This document shows, piece by piece, positions 38,830 through 47,562 of a DNA stretch of 64,000 nt. The number at the start of each line of letters is the position of its first letter. The stretch's first letter is position 1. Below the pieces are notes generated by a model. It worked only from the letters and a program-made list of their open reading frames with translations. It made no database searches and was not told the DNA's origin. This DNA is from an uncultured Eubacteriales bacterium. GTDB taxonomy: Bacteria > Bacillota > Clostridia > Lachnospirales > Lachnospiraceae. The stretch is from the NCBI GenBank assembly GCA_900539455.1, contig UQCD01000006.1:32663-96662 (forward strand). Reading direction: 5' to 3'. A program made the translations under genes and the position numbers.

Positions 38830-39695
38830 GAAAATTAATGAAAAAAATCAGCCTGCTTACAGCAATGTTAGTAGTATTTATTTCTGTATGTGGATATGCT
38901 TACTCTACAAATCATAAGAAGGTATATGATGAGGCAGAGCTTTTTACAGAGAGTGAAATTGCAAATATAGAAAAGCTTGCAAAGCAATATGGTGATGAAG
39001 TACAAATGGACTTAGTTGTCTATACAATCAATACCAATGAGCATAAAACAGCCAGAGAAATTGCTGATGACTTTTATGATGAAAATAAGTTTGGCTGGGA
39101 GGACTGTGATGGCTCTGGTGGCTTATTACTTATTGATATGTATCAAAGAGAAATATATATTTCTTTTGCCGGCTTAGGTATAGCTTACATAGATGAAAAT
39201 ACTGAAAATGATATATTAGATGTATTGCAGGATGATGCTAAGGCTGGAAATTATTACGAGGCTGCTGTTCATTTTGTAAAATTAGTTAATGAAGCTGCAA
39301 CTGAATTCCGTAATAATGATGATTATAAAGAGGTGCTTGAAAACTGGTATAATGGGGAATATAGTACATATGATGATATTGCTGCAATGGTTGAGCCAAA
39401 GGAGCCAACTGTTTTTACAACCTTTAAAAATCCACTATTTACAGTTGGAGTTGCGGGAGTAATAGCTATAATAGTTGTACTTGTAATGCTATATCAGGCA
39501 AAAACAAGAATGACAGTTGACAGCAGGACATATCTTGCACAAAACAGCTTGAGATTTCCTGTTAGAAATGATAGATTTATAAATAAGACGACTACTTCAA
39601 GAACAATAGAAAGCAGCAGTAGTTCGTCAGGTGGAAGTCATTCGCATCATAGCAGCAGTGGAAGAAGTCATAGTGGCGGAGGAAGAAGCTTCTAA
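38826..39695 (+). CDS. TPM-domain membrane protein with Ser/His/Gly tail
   Basis: A 289-residue protein. ATG 38826 overlaps the upstream stop and has AGGAGG at 38812. A signal peptide (1-28) is followed by a TPM (TLP18.3/Psb32/MOLO-1) domain with VYDEAELFTESEIANIEKLA and DGSGGLLLIDMYQREIYIS, a membrane span near 219-240, and a low-complexity tail SSSSSGGSHSHHSSSGRSHS. TPM proteins have acid-phosphatase-like or assembly roles in some organisms; here the function is unknown. Paired with the zinc-ribbon gene. Confidence 0.82.
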   Translation: MRKLMKKISLLTAMLVVFISVCGYAYSTNHKKVYDEAELFTESEIANIEKLAKQYGDEVQMDLVVYTINTNEHKTAREIADDFYDENKFGWEDCDGSGGLLLIDMYQREIYISFAGLGIAYIDENTENDILDVLQDDAKAGNYYEAAVHFVKLVNEAATEFRNNDDYKEVLENWYNGEYSTYDDIAAMVEPKEPTVFTTFKNPLFTVGVAGVIAIIVVLVMLYQAKTRMTVDSRTYLAQNSLRFPVRNDRFINKTTTSRTIESSSSSSGGSHSHHSSSGRSHSGGGRSF

Positions 39696-39803
39696 GCATC
39701 AGGACTTTCAAACTGGGAGAAAGTGCGTCTGCTTTGAAATAACTGATGTTGTACACATAGATATAAAATTTATGTTTAGCAAATATAAAAAAGGAGAACA
39801 ACA

Positions 39804-40328
39804 ATGGAACAAAAAAATCCAGTAGTTACAATCACAATGGAAAATGGAGATATTATCAAGGCGGAATTATATCCTCAGATTGCTCCAAACACAGTAAACA
39901 ATTTTATTAGTCTTATAAATGAAGGCTATTATGACGGACTTATATTCCACAGAGTTATAAGTGGCTTTATGATTCAGGGCGGCTGCCCAGACGGAACAGG
40001 TATGGGTGGTCCTGGTTACTCAATTAGAGGCGAATTTGCTTATAATGGCTTTGCAAATGACTTAAAGCATACAGAAGGAGTTCTTTCTATGGCTAGAGCA
40101 ATGGATCCGGATTCTGCAGGCTCACAGTTTTTTATTATGCACAAAAACTCTCCACATTTAGATGGTCAGTATGCAGCTTTTGGTAAGGTTATTGAAGGCA
40201 TGGAAAATGTAAACAAAATCGCAGAATGTATGACAGATTTTGGCGACAGACCATTAGAGGTTCAGAAAATGAAGAATGTTACAGTTGATACCTTTGGTGT
40301 AACATATCCTGAACCAGAAAAATGCTAA
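39804..40328 (+). CDS. Cyclophilin-type peptidyl-prolyl isomerase
   Basis: A 174-residue cytosolic cyclophilin. FHRVISGFMIQGGCPDGTGMGGPGY and ARAMDPDSAGSQFFIMH contain the catalytic Arg and the substrate-pocket Phe/Gln residues. No signal peptide. GGAGAACAACA precedes ATG 39804. It overlaps the next gene by 7 bases. Confidence 0.95.
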   Translation: MEQKNPVVTITMENGDIIKAELYPQIAPNTVNNFISLINEGYYDGLIFHRVISGFMIQGGCPDGTGMGGPGYSIRGEFAYNGFANDLKHTEGVLSMARAMDPDSAGSQFFIMHKNSPHLDGQYAAFGKVIEGMENVNKIAECMTDFGDRPLEVQKMKNVTVDTFGVTYPEPEKC

Positions 40329-41500
40329 AGGCAATTATTTTTGATATGGATGGTGTAATTGTAGATAGTGAGGTCATTCATTATGAAGCAGATAAAAAAA
40401 TGCTGAAGGAAGGCTTTAACATTAATCTGCAATATGACTATTATAATAAGTATATTGGTGGTACAGTTTCCAATTTATGGAAGTGTATTATTAGAGATTT
40501 TAATATTCAAAATGAAGATGAATATTCACTTAATACCTATGCCGACAAAATACTTGAGAAAATGCTTGAAAAAGAGGGCTACCCGGCAGTCGCAGGTGTA
40601 GTCCCTTTTATTAAAAAGATTAAAGAAGAGTACAACCTAAAGCTGGCTGTGGCATCTTCCTCATCTATGTCAAGAATAAAGAAAAATCTGAAAAATTTAG
40701 GTATAGACAGTTACTTTGAAGTAATAACCAGTGGTCAGGATATGGGAGTGTCAAAGCCAAATCCGGCAGTGTTTTTAGAGGCAGCAAGGCTGTTGCAGGT
40801 AAGCCCAAAGGAATGTGTTGTAATTGAAGACTCCTATAATGGCATACAGGCAGCGAAAAATGGAAATTTTACCTCGCTTGGCTTTATTAATCCAAATTCA
40901 GGCAATCAAAAGCTTAACGACGCCAATGCAGTATTTGAGGATTTTTCAAACTTGGATATAAATTTTATAAATCTGATATATTGTCATAATGTAGGAGAGC
41001 CGGCTGTTATAATGAAAACCAAGAGGCTTATTGTAAGAGAAATAACAGTAGAGGATGTTAGCAGGCTATATGAAATTTATGATGAAAATATAACTAAGTA
41101 TATGCCAGGACTTTTTGAAAATATTCAGGATGAAATAGAATATACTAAAAGCTACATAAAAAATGTATATGGACTGTACCACTACGGAATATGGACATTA
41201 GAAAGAATTGAGGACGGAAAAATAATAGGCAGGGCAGGAATTGAATATAAGGAAATAAGTGGCAGCAGATATACTCACGAATTAGGATATATGATAGGCA
41301 GCAGCTATCAAAATCAAGGATATGCAGGGGAAGCCATAGCAGGTATTTTATCATATATGAAGGAATACTATGGGATAGCAGATATTTTTGTAAAGGTAAA
41401 TGAGAATAATGAAAAATCAATGCACCTGGCGAAAAAATACGGCTTTGATTTTTCTAAGAAAGTATATGATGAAGGCTATATAGTAGGTGAGCTTATATAA
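40322..41500 (+). CDS. HAD phosphatase fused to GNAT acetyltransferase
   Basis: A 392-residue two-domain protein. Residues 1-220 are a beta-phosphoglucomutase-like HAD hydrolase: catalytic IFDMDGVIVDSE at the N-terminus, VASSSS (motif II), KPNPAVFLEAA (motif III) and VIEDSYNGIQAA (motif IV). Residues about 232-392 are a RimJ-type GNAT domain starting TKRLIVREITVEDV, with acetyl-CoA loop segment SSYQNQGYAGEAI and VNENNEKSMHLAKKYGF. The two domains are in one uninterrupted frame. The joint substrate is unknown; one possibility is a sugar phosphate or nucleotide metabolite that is dephosphorylated and acetylated. Confidence 0.88.
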   Translation: MLKAIIFDMDGVIVDSEVIHYEADKKMLKEGFNINLQYDYYNKYIGGTVSNLWKCIIRDFNIQNEDEYSLNTYADKILEKMLEKEGYPAVAGVVPFIKKIKEEYNLKLAVASSSSMSRIKKNLKNLGIDSYFEVITSGQDMGVSKPNPAVFLEAARLLQVSPKECVVIEDSYNGIQAAKNGNFTSLGFINPNSGNQKLNDANAVFEDFSNLDINFINLIYCHNVGEPAVIMKTKRLIVREITVEDVSRLYEIYDENITKYMPGLFENIQDEIEYTKSYIKNVYGLYHYGIWTLERIEDGKIIGRAGIEYKEISGSRYTHELGYMIGSSYQNQGYAGEAIAGILSYMKEYYGIADIFVKVNENNEKSMHLAKKYGFDFSKKVYDEGYIVGELI

Positions 41501-41507
41501 AAAAAGA

Positions 41508-41546
41508 CAAACAAAAAAGATGTGACAGACACATCTTTTTTGTTTG
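41508..41546 (+). terminator. Terminator after the HAD-GNAT gene
   Basis: A perfect 17-bp stem (41508-41524 with 41530-41546) containing AAAAAAGATGTG and CACATCTTTTTT with a 5-base loop. Works in both directions by sequence. Confidence 0.92.
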
Positions 41547-41955
41547 GTTATTTGGTTGACTTTGTATAATAAATAAAAGGGAGGAGTTTGTGCAAGCACA
41601 AACCGTAAAATTATGAAAAAACTCGAAGGACTGATGTCCTTTCGATGTATTCAGTATATTTTTCAAAAGTTAATAATCAATGTTTAATATTTTAATGTTT
41701 ATTAAATAAAATATGAACAAAATATGAACAAATACTAATTTACACAAAAGATATTTACTTTTTTAAAAGGATTTGTTAAAATTGACATAACTTGATGATC
41801 GTAGAACTATAATTTAACTAATCAGATAAGGAAGAAAAAGACTAAGCAATAGGAATATTTATATCCAGAAATTAACGAAAGTATTTTAAGGTTGATAGTT
41901 TTTTATCTAATTGATTATAGTTCACAGACTATACTTATTTAGGAGGATTTATATT
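41547..41955 (+). promoter_or_regulatory. Leader/promoter region of the alcohol dehydrogenase gene
   Basis: No gene is visible. The stretch holds a TTTGTGCAAGCACAAA palindrome at 41589-41606 (the inner sequence is shared with the apical loop of the repeat RNA), a CGAAGGAC-TGAT-GTCCTTTCG hairpin near 41628-41647, and two tandem copies of AAAATATGAAC (41708-41729). TTGACA at 41782 and TATAAT at 41808 are 20 bases apart, so promoter use is uncertain. TTGTTAA at 41773 resembles half of a Rex site, which would fit a redox-controlled dehydrogenase. Confidence 0.35.
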
Positions 41956-43137
41956 ATGGCAAGATTTACTTTACCAAGAGATGTGTATTACGGAAAAGGT
42001 TCTATTGAACAGTTGAAGAGCCTTCAGGGAAAAAAGGCTATTGTTGTAGTGGGTGGTGGCTCCATGAAGCGTTTCGGCTTTTTAGACAAGGTTGTAGCTA
42101 ACCTAAAGGAAGCTGGTATGGAGGTTGAATTATTTGAAAATGTTGAACCTGACCCATCAGTAGAAACAGTTATGCGTGGTGCAGAGGCTATGAGAAAGTT
42201 TGAGCCAGATTGGATTGTTGCAATGGGTGGTGGTTCTCCTATAGATGCTGCTAAGGCAATGTGGGCATTTTATGAATATCCAGATGTTACCTTTGAGGAT
42301 TTATGTATACCATTTAATTTTCCTAAGCTTAGAACAAAGGCTAAATTCTTAGCTATTCCATCTACATCAGGAACAGCAACAGAGGTTACAGCCTTCTCAG
42401 TTATTACAGATTATGCAAAGGGTATTAAATATCCATTGGCTGATTTTGAAATTACACCTGATGTTGCTGTAGTAGACCCGGATTTAGCAGAAACAATGCC
42501 TCCAAAGCTTGTTGCACATACAGGTATGGATGCTTTAACACATGCTATTGAGGCTTATGTATCAACCTTGCACGGACCATTTACAGACCCATTGGCATTA
42601 CAGGCTATAGAAATGGTATTAGATTATCTTCCAGCCTCATACAATGGAAATATGGAGTCAAGAGAGCATATGCACTATGCACAGTGTCTTGCAGGTATGG
42701 CATTCTCAAATGCTTTATTAGGAATTGTTCACTCAATGGCACATAAGACAGGTGCAGCATTCTCTACAGGTCATATTCCTCATGGCTGTGCAAATGCTAT
42801 TTATTTACCATATGTAATCAAGTACAATGCTCATGAAAAGGAAGCACTTAGCAGATATGCCGAAATTGCCAGAAGAATGGGACTTGATGGTACCTCAGAA
42901 ACAGCACTTATGAACTCTTTATGCAAGAAGATTGATGAATTTAATATAAGACTTAATATTCCAAAGACACTTAAGGAGTTTGGTATCAATGAGGACGAAT
43001 TTAAAGAAAAAGTAAAGACTATTGCAGAATTAGCAGTAGGAGATGCTTGTACAGGTTCAAATCCTAGAACTATTACTCCGGAGCAGATGGAGAAATTACT
43101 TACATGTACATATTATGGAACAGAGGTTGATTTCTAA
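41956..43137 (+). CDS. Iron-containing alcohol dehydrogenase
   Basis: A 393-residue group III alcohol dehydrogenase. ATG 41956 has AGGAGG upstream and gives ARFTLPRDVYYGKGSIEQL, the expected start. GGGSPIDAAKAMW is the NAD(P) motif, STSGTATEVTAF the catalytic region, and HTGMDALTHAIEAY plus GIVHSMAHKTGAAFSTGHIPHG carry the iron-binding histidines. It probably reduces an aldehyde in fermentation (butanol- or ethanol-type dehydrogenases). The actual substrate is not defined by sequence. Confidence 0.93.
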   Translation: MARFTLPRDVYYGKGSIEQLKSLQGKKAIVVVGGGSMKRFGFLDKVVANLKEAGMEVELFENVEPDPSVETVMRGAEAMRKFEPDWIVAMGGGSPIDAAKAMWAFYEYPDVTFEDLCIPFNFPKLRTKAKFLAIPSTSGTATEVTAFSVITDYAKGIKYPLADFEITPDVAVVDPDLAETMPPKLVAHTGMDALTHAIEAYVSTLHGPFTDPLALQAIEMVLDYLPASYNGNMESREHMHYAQCLAGMAFSNALLGIVHSMAHKTGAAFSTGHIPHGCANAIYLPYVIKYNAHEKEALSRYAEIARRMGLDGTSETALMNSLCKKIDEFNIRLNIPKTLKEFGINEDEFKEKVKTIAELAVGDACTGSNPRTITPEQMEKLLTCTYYGTEVDF

Positions 43138-43176
43138 GCATATTTTGACAGAGTATTAAAACAAAGTGAAATATAG

Positions 43177-43205
43177 TTGAATAATGGGAGAAAATCCTGT
43201 ATAAT
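43177..43205 (+). promoter_or_regulatory. Promoter of nfnAB
   Basis: TTGAAT (43177) and TATAAT (43200) with a 17-base spacer, 40-68 bases after the alcohol dehydrogenase stop. Predicted start near 43212. Confidence 0.65.
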
Positions 43206-43218
43206 TAACAAAGGAACT

Positions 43219-43250
43219 AAAGCCGCTTAGATTTGAGCGGCTTTATGTTA
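43219..43250 (+). terminator. Terminator-like hairpin in the nfnAB leader
   Basis: AAAGCCGCT (43219-43227) pairs with AGCGGCTTT (43236-43244), followed by ATGTTATG, so the T-run is weak. It lies downstream of the nfnAB promoter, so it is either the dehydrogenase terminator or a leader attenuator. Confidence 0.5.
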
Positions 43251-43304
43251 TGACAGAAAGCCTTAAGTGAGGACAGCGACAAATTAACGAAAGGACATAA
43301 GGAA

Positions 43305-44147
43305 ATGTTTAAAATTCTTAAAAAACAGGTATTAAATCCTACAGTAACTCTTATGGATATTGATGCACCTCTTATTGCGAAAAAAGCAGAGCCAGGTCAG
43401 TTTATTATATTAAGAGTTGATGCTGATGGTGAGCGTATACCACTTACTATTGCTGATTTTGACAGAGAAAATGGAGTTGTTACAATTATCTTCCAGATAG
43501 TAGGAGCAACAACAGAAAAGCTTAATGCTAAAAAAGAGGGCGAATTCATAGAAGATTTCGTAGGACCTCTTGGTGTACCTTCTCATGTAGATGGATTAAA
43601 AAAGGTTGCTGTAGTTGGTGGTGGTGTTGGTTGTGCTATTGCTTATCCAATCGCAAAGAAGCTTCACCAGTTAGGAGCAGAAGTTCATTCTATAGTAGGT
43701 TTTAGAAATAAAGACTTAGTTATCCTTGAAGATGAGTTTAACGCAGTTAGTGATAAGGTTTGTATGATGACTGATGACGGCAGCCACGGTACAAAGGGTC
43801 TTGTTACAAACGCTTTAAAGGAGCTTATTGAGTCAGGCGAAAAATATGATGAGGTTATTACTATCGGACCACTTATTATGATGAAGTTTGTTTGTGCCTT
43901 AACAAAGGAATATGGAATTAAGACTACAGTTAGTATGAATCCTATTATGATTGACGGTACAGGTATGTGTGGCGGTTGTCGTCTTACAGTTGGTGGTACT
44001 ACAAAGTTCGCTTGTGTTGATGGACCGGATTTCGATGGACATGAGGTTGATTTTGATGAAGCTATTGAAAGATCATCTATGTACAGACCATTTGAAAGAA
44101 AAGCACATGAAGAAACTTGTAACCTATTAAAAAAGGAGGTACAGTAG
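43305..44147 (+). CDS. nfnA: NfnA: NADH-dependent ferredoxin-NADP+ oxidoreductase, small subunit
   Basis: A 280-residue subunit with a flavin domain (GQFIILRVDADGERIPLTI), a nucleotide-binding domain (VAVVGGGVGCAIAYPIAKKL) and a C-terminal 2Fe-2S site (GMCGGCRLTVGG...FACVDGP). Together with NfnB it couples NADH and reduced ferredoxin oxidation to NADP+ reduction by electron bifurcation (in older annotation sulfide dehydrogenase subunit beta). AAAGGACATAAGG precedes the ATG. Confidence 0.9.
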   Translation: MFKILKKQVLNPTVTLMDIDAPLIAKKAEPGQFIILRVDADGERIPLTIADFDRENGVVTIIFQIVGATTEKLNAKKEGEFIEDFVGPLGVPSHVDGLKKVAVVGGGVGCAIAYPIAKKLHQLGAEVHSIVGFRNKDLVILEDEFNAVSDKVCMMTDDGSHGTKGLVTNALKELIESGEKYDEVITIGPLIMMKFVCALTKEYGIKTTVSMNPIMIDGTGMCGGCRLTVGGTTKFACVDGPDFDGHEVDFDEAIERSSMYRPFERKAHEETCNLLKKEVQ

Positions 44148-44148
44148 G

Positions 44149-45540
44149 ATGCCAAATATGTCATTAAAGAAAAATGAGATGCCTTCTCAGGATCCAAATG
44201 TAAGAAATAAAAACTTCCTTGAGGTAGCATTAGGATATACAGAAGAACAAGCCTTAGATGAAGCAGCCCGTTGTCTTAATTGTAAAACAAGAAATTGTGT
44301 AAGTGGATGCCCAGTACAGGTACAGATACCTGATTTCATTAAAGAGGTTGCAGCAGGAGATTTTGAAAAGGCTTATGAGGTTATTTCACAGTCAAGTGCA
44401 TTGCCAGCAGTTTGTGGTCGTGTATGCCCACAGGAATCTCAGTGTGAAGGCAGATGTGTAAGAGGAATTAAAGGAGAGCCAGTAGGTATAGGCCGTCTTG
44501 AAAGATTCGTTGCAGATTATCACAACGCACATGCTACAGGCGAGGTTAATAAGCCGGAGTCTAACGGACATAAGGTTGCTGTTATAGGTTCTGGTCCTTC
44601 AGGACTTACTTGTGCAGGAGATTTAGCAAAGAAGGGATATGAGGTTACTATATTTGAAGCACTTCACTTAGCAGGTGGTGTTTTAGTATACGGTATTCCG
44701 GAATTCCGTCTTCCAAAGGCTATAGTTCAAAAGGAAATTGATGGACTTAAGGCTCTTGGCGTAAAAGTAGAAACAAATATGGTTATCGGTAAGGTTTTAT
44801 CTATCGATGAGCTTATGGAAGAATACAAGTTTGAAGCAGTATTTATCGGCTCTGGTGCAGGTCTTCCTAGATTTATGAATATCCCTGGTGAAAACTTAAA
44901 GGGCGTATATTCAGCAAACGAATTCCTTACAAGAGTAAATCTTATGAAGTCATACAAGGAAGATTCATCAACTCCTATTATGAGAGCTAAGAGAGTAGCT
45001 GTTGTAGGTGGTGGTAATGTTGCTATGGATGCAGCAAGAAGTGCTAAGCGACTTGGCGCTGAAGAGGTTTACATAGTATACAGAAGATCAGAGGAAGAGC
45101 TTCCAGCCAGAAAAGAAGAAGTAGAACATGCAAAAGAAGAAGGAATTATCTTCAAGTTACTTACAAATCCGATAGAAATTCTTCCAAATGATGAAAAATT
45201 TGTTGGAGCAATTAAGTGTCTTGAGATGGAACTTGGTGAGCCGGATGCGTCTGGAAGAAGAAGACCGGTTGAAAAGGCAGGTTCAGAGTTTGAAATTCCT
45301 GTAGATGCAGTTATTATGTCTATCGGTACATCTCCAAACCCACTCATCAAGTCAACAACAAAGGGACTTGAAACACAAAAATGGGGTGGAATTATTGTTG
45401 AAGAAGACACAGGTCTTACATCCAGAGAGGGTGTATATGCCGGTGGTGATGCAGTTACTGGTGCAGCAACAGTTATTCTTGCAATGGGAGCTGGAAAGAC
45501 AGCAGCAAAGTCTATTGATGAATATTTAAGTGCTAAATAA
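44149..45540 (+). CDS. nfnB: NfnB: large subunit (often annotated NADPH-dependent glutamate synthase)
   Basis: A 463-residue flavoprotein with N-terminal cysteine cluster (ARCLNCKTRNCVSGCPVQV, CGRVCPQESQCEGRC) binding 4Fe-4S centres, an FAD site VAVIGSGPSGLTCAGDLAKK and an NADPH site VAVVGGGNVAMDAARSAKR. The gene starts one base after nfnA. GltA and gltD-type glutamate synthase small subunits share this fold, but the adjacent NfnA and the absence of a glutamate synthase large subunit favour the NfnAB complex, which supplies NADPH and balances ferredoxin. Confidence 0.9.
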   Translation: MPNMSLKKNEMPSQDPNVRNKNFLEVALGYTEEQALDEAARCLNCKTRNCVSGCPVQVQIPDFIKEVAAGDFEKAYEVISQSSALPAVCGRVCPQESQCEGRCVRGIKGEPVGIGRLERFVADYHNAHATGEVNKPESNGHKVAVIGSGPSGLTCAGDLAKKGYEVTIFEALHLAGGVLVYGIPEFRLPKAIVQKEIDGLKALGVKVETNMVIGKVLSIDELMEEYKFEAVFIGSGAGLPRFMNIPGENLKGVYSANEFLTRVNLMKSYKEDSSTPIMRAKRVAVVGGGNVAMDAARSAKRLGAEEVYIVYRRSEEELPARKEEVEHAKEEGIIFKLLTNPIEILPNDEKFVGAIKCLEMELGEPDASGRRRPVEKAGSEFEIPVDAVIMSIGTSPNPLIKSTTKGLETQKWGGIIVEEDTGLTSREGVYAGGDAVTGAATVILAMGAGKTAAKSIDEYLSAK

Positions 45541-45546
45541 TAACAT

Positions 45547-45594
45547 ATAAGAAAAGCCATCGGTTTATGTGAGTTAAATCGATGGCTTTCTTAT
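45547..45594 (+). terminator. Terminator after nfnAB
   Basis: AAAGCCATCG (45553-45562) pairs with CGATGGCTTT (45580-45589) and further flanking bases pair, followed by CTTATATG. Loop contains GTTTA/TTAAA. Confidence 0.8.
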
Positions 45595-45615
45595 ATGTAT
45601 AATGTGAGGGAAAGT

Positions 45616-45653
45616 AAAAAAACGAAGATGTCCCTATCTGGAACATCTTCGTT
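45616..45653 (-). terminator. Terminator of the AI-2E family gene
   Basis: On the minus strand ACGAAGATGT and ACATCTTCGT form a 10-bp stem followed by TTTTTTT, placed 70 bases after the stop codon of the minus-strand transporter gene. Confidence 0.85.
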
Positions 45654-45723
45654 CATAAAAGTATTATACATCAAAAATAAAATAAGTAAAGAGTTTTTTC
45701 TAAAATAATAACAAGACCGTATA

Positions 45724-47088
45724 TTAAGCCTTCAAATCGTTATCATCTTTTTTTGTCAGGTTCTCCTCAAATAATTTGTCAGCCTCTTTTAAAAGCTTTC
45801 TTTGAAACTTGTTATTTTTCTTGCTTTTCTGCTTTTCAATTTTTTCAAGCTTTTCACGGATTTCCATTTCCTCATTAAGAATATCTAACTGTGAGTGAAG
45901 GTTACTTGTATATTGCTCGTATTCATTTTTCATTTTCCGGTTAAACCAGTCACCAAGCAATAGCTTTATGGAAGCGGCAACAGGAACAGCAATAAGCATA
46001 CCTAACAGTCCGGCTAAATCGCCACCGATAGAAATAGCAATAAGTGTAAAGGCAGCATTTAAACCGACAATATCACCAACAATATTTGGACACAATATAT
46101 TACAGTCAATTTGCTGAACAATCATTAAGGCTACAACAGCCCATACTATTGACCACAAATTTCCGGAGAATAAAGCCATAATGCCTGCAAAAACAATTCC
46201 TACAAATGGACCAATATAAGGAATCAGATTACAAATACCACATATAATACCGATTACAAAGGCATAATCAATACCTACAATATACAAAGCAATGGTAGAT
46301 AATACAAAAACTAAAAAGGCTTCGATTAGCTGACCATGAATATATTTTGAAAAAGTGTTATTTATAATATTTAAGGAGTGACGAATGCTTTTTCCGATCC
46401 TTGATTTTCTAAAAATAAGAAAAAATAGCTGGTCCCACAGCTTTAAGAAATATTCATAGCTTGCAAGTATGTAAATGCTTAAAACTAAGGAAACTGCAAA
46501 GGAAAAAATATTCGCACCTATTGTTAATATAAAATCTCCGATACCACCTAAAAAGCCGGTAAGCATATCAGTTAAAAAGCTTGCAATGTCGCCTACCTTA
46601 TCCTTTAAAAAATCACCAAAAGGAATATTCCATTTGTTAATCAGGTTTTGGACACTCTCAGCAGAAAGTGAATTGTTTGAAAAGTATTCAGTAATTGTAT
46701 CAAATATATTAGCAACGGTACTACTGTTGGAGATTTGACCACCAATCATAAAGTACACACCACCAATGAGTGAAATAATAACCAAAAACATTGCCAAATA
46801 TGAGGTTACAAGTCCAATAACACGACAAAGGGTCTTGTGATATTTAAAAAACTTTCTTTTTAGAAAGAAGCCCTCAATGGCTTTCATAGGACCATACAAT
46901 AAATAGCAAATGACTAAGGCGATAATAATCGGGCTTAATATACTTAATATATTATTAAATATATTTAAGGTTGTAGAGAAAATATTAGGAGCGTAGTCGA
47001 CTATTACTGTGAATAAGTAAATAGACATACAGGTAACTGCTACATATGCACATAATTTGACATATCGTTTATTAAGCTTGAATTTCAT
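45724..47088 (-). CDS. AI-2E family transporter (PF01594-type)
   Basis: A 454-residue polytopic protein with eight predicted spans in the order typical of the family: two N-terminal spans, a large loop, then GQLIEAFLVFVLS, GIICGICNLIPYIGPFVGIV (a family signature) and DLAGLLGMLIAVPVAA. The C-terminal 70 residues are charged. Some members export autoinducer-2 or act as Na+/H+ antiporters; function here is unproven. It starts MKFKLNKRYVKLC with AAAGGAA upstream. Confidence 0.87.
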   Translation of the reverse strand: MKFKLNKRYVKLCAYVAVTCMSIYLFTVIVDYAPNIFSTTLNIFNNILSILSPIIIALVICYLLYGPMKAIEGFFLKRKFFKYHKTLCRVIGLVTSYLAMFLVIISLIGGVYFMIGGQISNSSTVANIFDTITEYFSNNSLSAESVQNLINKWNIPFGDFLKDKVGDIASFLTDMLTGFLGGIGDFILTIGANIFSFAVSLVLSIYILASYEYFLKLWDQLFFLIFRKSRIGKSIRHSLNIINNTFSKYIHGQLIEAFLVFVLSTIALYIVGIDYAFVIGIICGICNLIPYIGPFVGIVFAGIMALFSGNLWSIVWAVVALMIVQQIDCNILCPNIVGDIVGLNAAFTLIAISIGGDLAGLLGMLIAVPVAASIKLLLGDWFNRKMKNEYEQYTSNLHSQLDILNEEMEIREKLEKIEKQKSKKNNKFQRKLLKEADKLFEENLTKKDDNDLKA

Positions 47089-47562
47089 AAATATTCCTTT
47101 CTTTTTTGTGTAAACATAAATAAAAATAGTTTTATAAGTACAACTTATGATTATAGTATCAAAAAACTTTTATAAGTGCAGCTTACAATTTAATGTAAAA
47201 AAGTTCCATAATTATAATTTAAGATTTTAACATTTAAAGAATAATGTAAAACATCCTATATTATAACATAAAGAAAAAATTGAGAAAAGAAGCATAAACA
47301 GAAAAACAGTGAAAAACAGAAAAATAGCAGCAAACAAAAGATACGATAGGTAAAGAAAAAATATAGCAGTCTGGACTTACCACTATATGTTGTGAAAAAT
47401 ATAATATATAATTTCTTAATTTTTTTATATAAAATATACAACATATAGTAGTAATATTTCTATTGATTTGCTATAATTAGTTGGTGGCTTGGTTTTTTGA
47501 CAAATTTTAGACAGAGCAAAGGCTGCAATTTAAACACAAGATGTTGACTTAAGGATGTTATT
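47089..47562. promoter_or_regulatory. Divergent regulatory region with two ATAAGT palindromes and a long AT hairpin
   Basis: No gene is seen. ATAAGT-ACA-ACTTAT (47134-47148) and its near copy ATAAGT-GCA-GCTTAC (47172-47186) lie 38 bases apart and flank a minus-strand TATAAT (complement of 47150-47155), so they look like operators of the minus-strand transporter promoter. A perfect inverted repeat ACTATATGTTGT/ACAACATATAGT at 47382-47393 and 47438-47449 encloses AT-rich DNA. An extended -10 TGCTATAAT at 47469-47477 could start the plus-strand gene at 47563. Confidence 0.4.

Noticed and set aside
41624..41650. CTGATG within a hairpin, resembling a hammerhead ribozyme core
   Set aside because: The bases form a simple GGAC-TGAT-GTCC hairpin and the GAAA and cleavage-site elements of a hammerhead are missing.
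43205..43245. A third ANTAR hexaloop (AAAGGA) before nfnAB
   Set aside because: The flanking bases TTAAC and ACTAA do not pair, so no hexaloop hairpin forms.
44149..45540. Annotation as glutamate synthase small subunit
   Set aside because: There is no large glutamate synthase subunit, and the adjacent flavin/2Fe-2S subunit fits NfnA.
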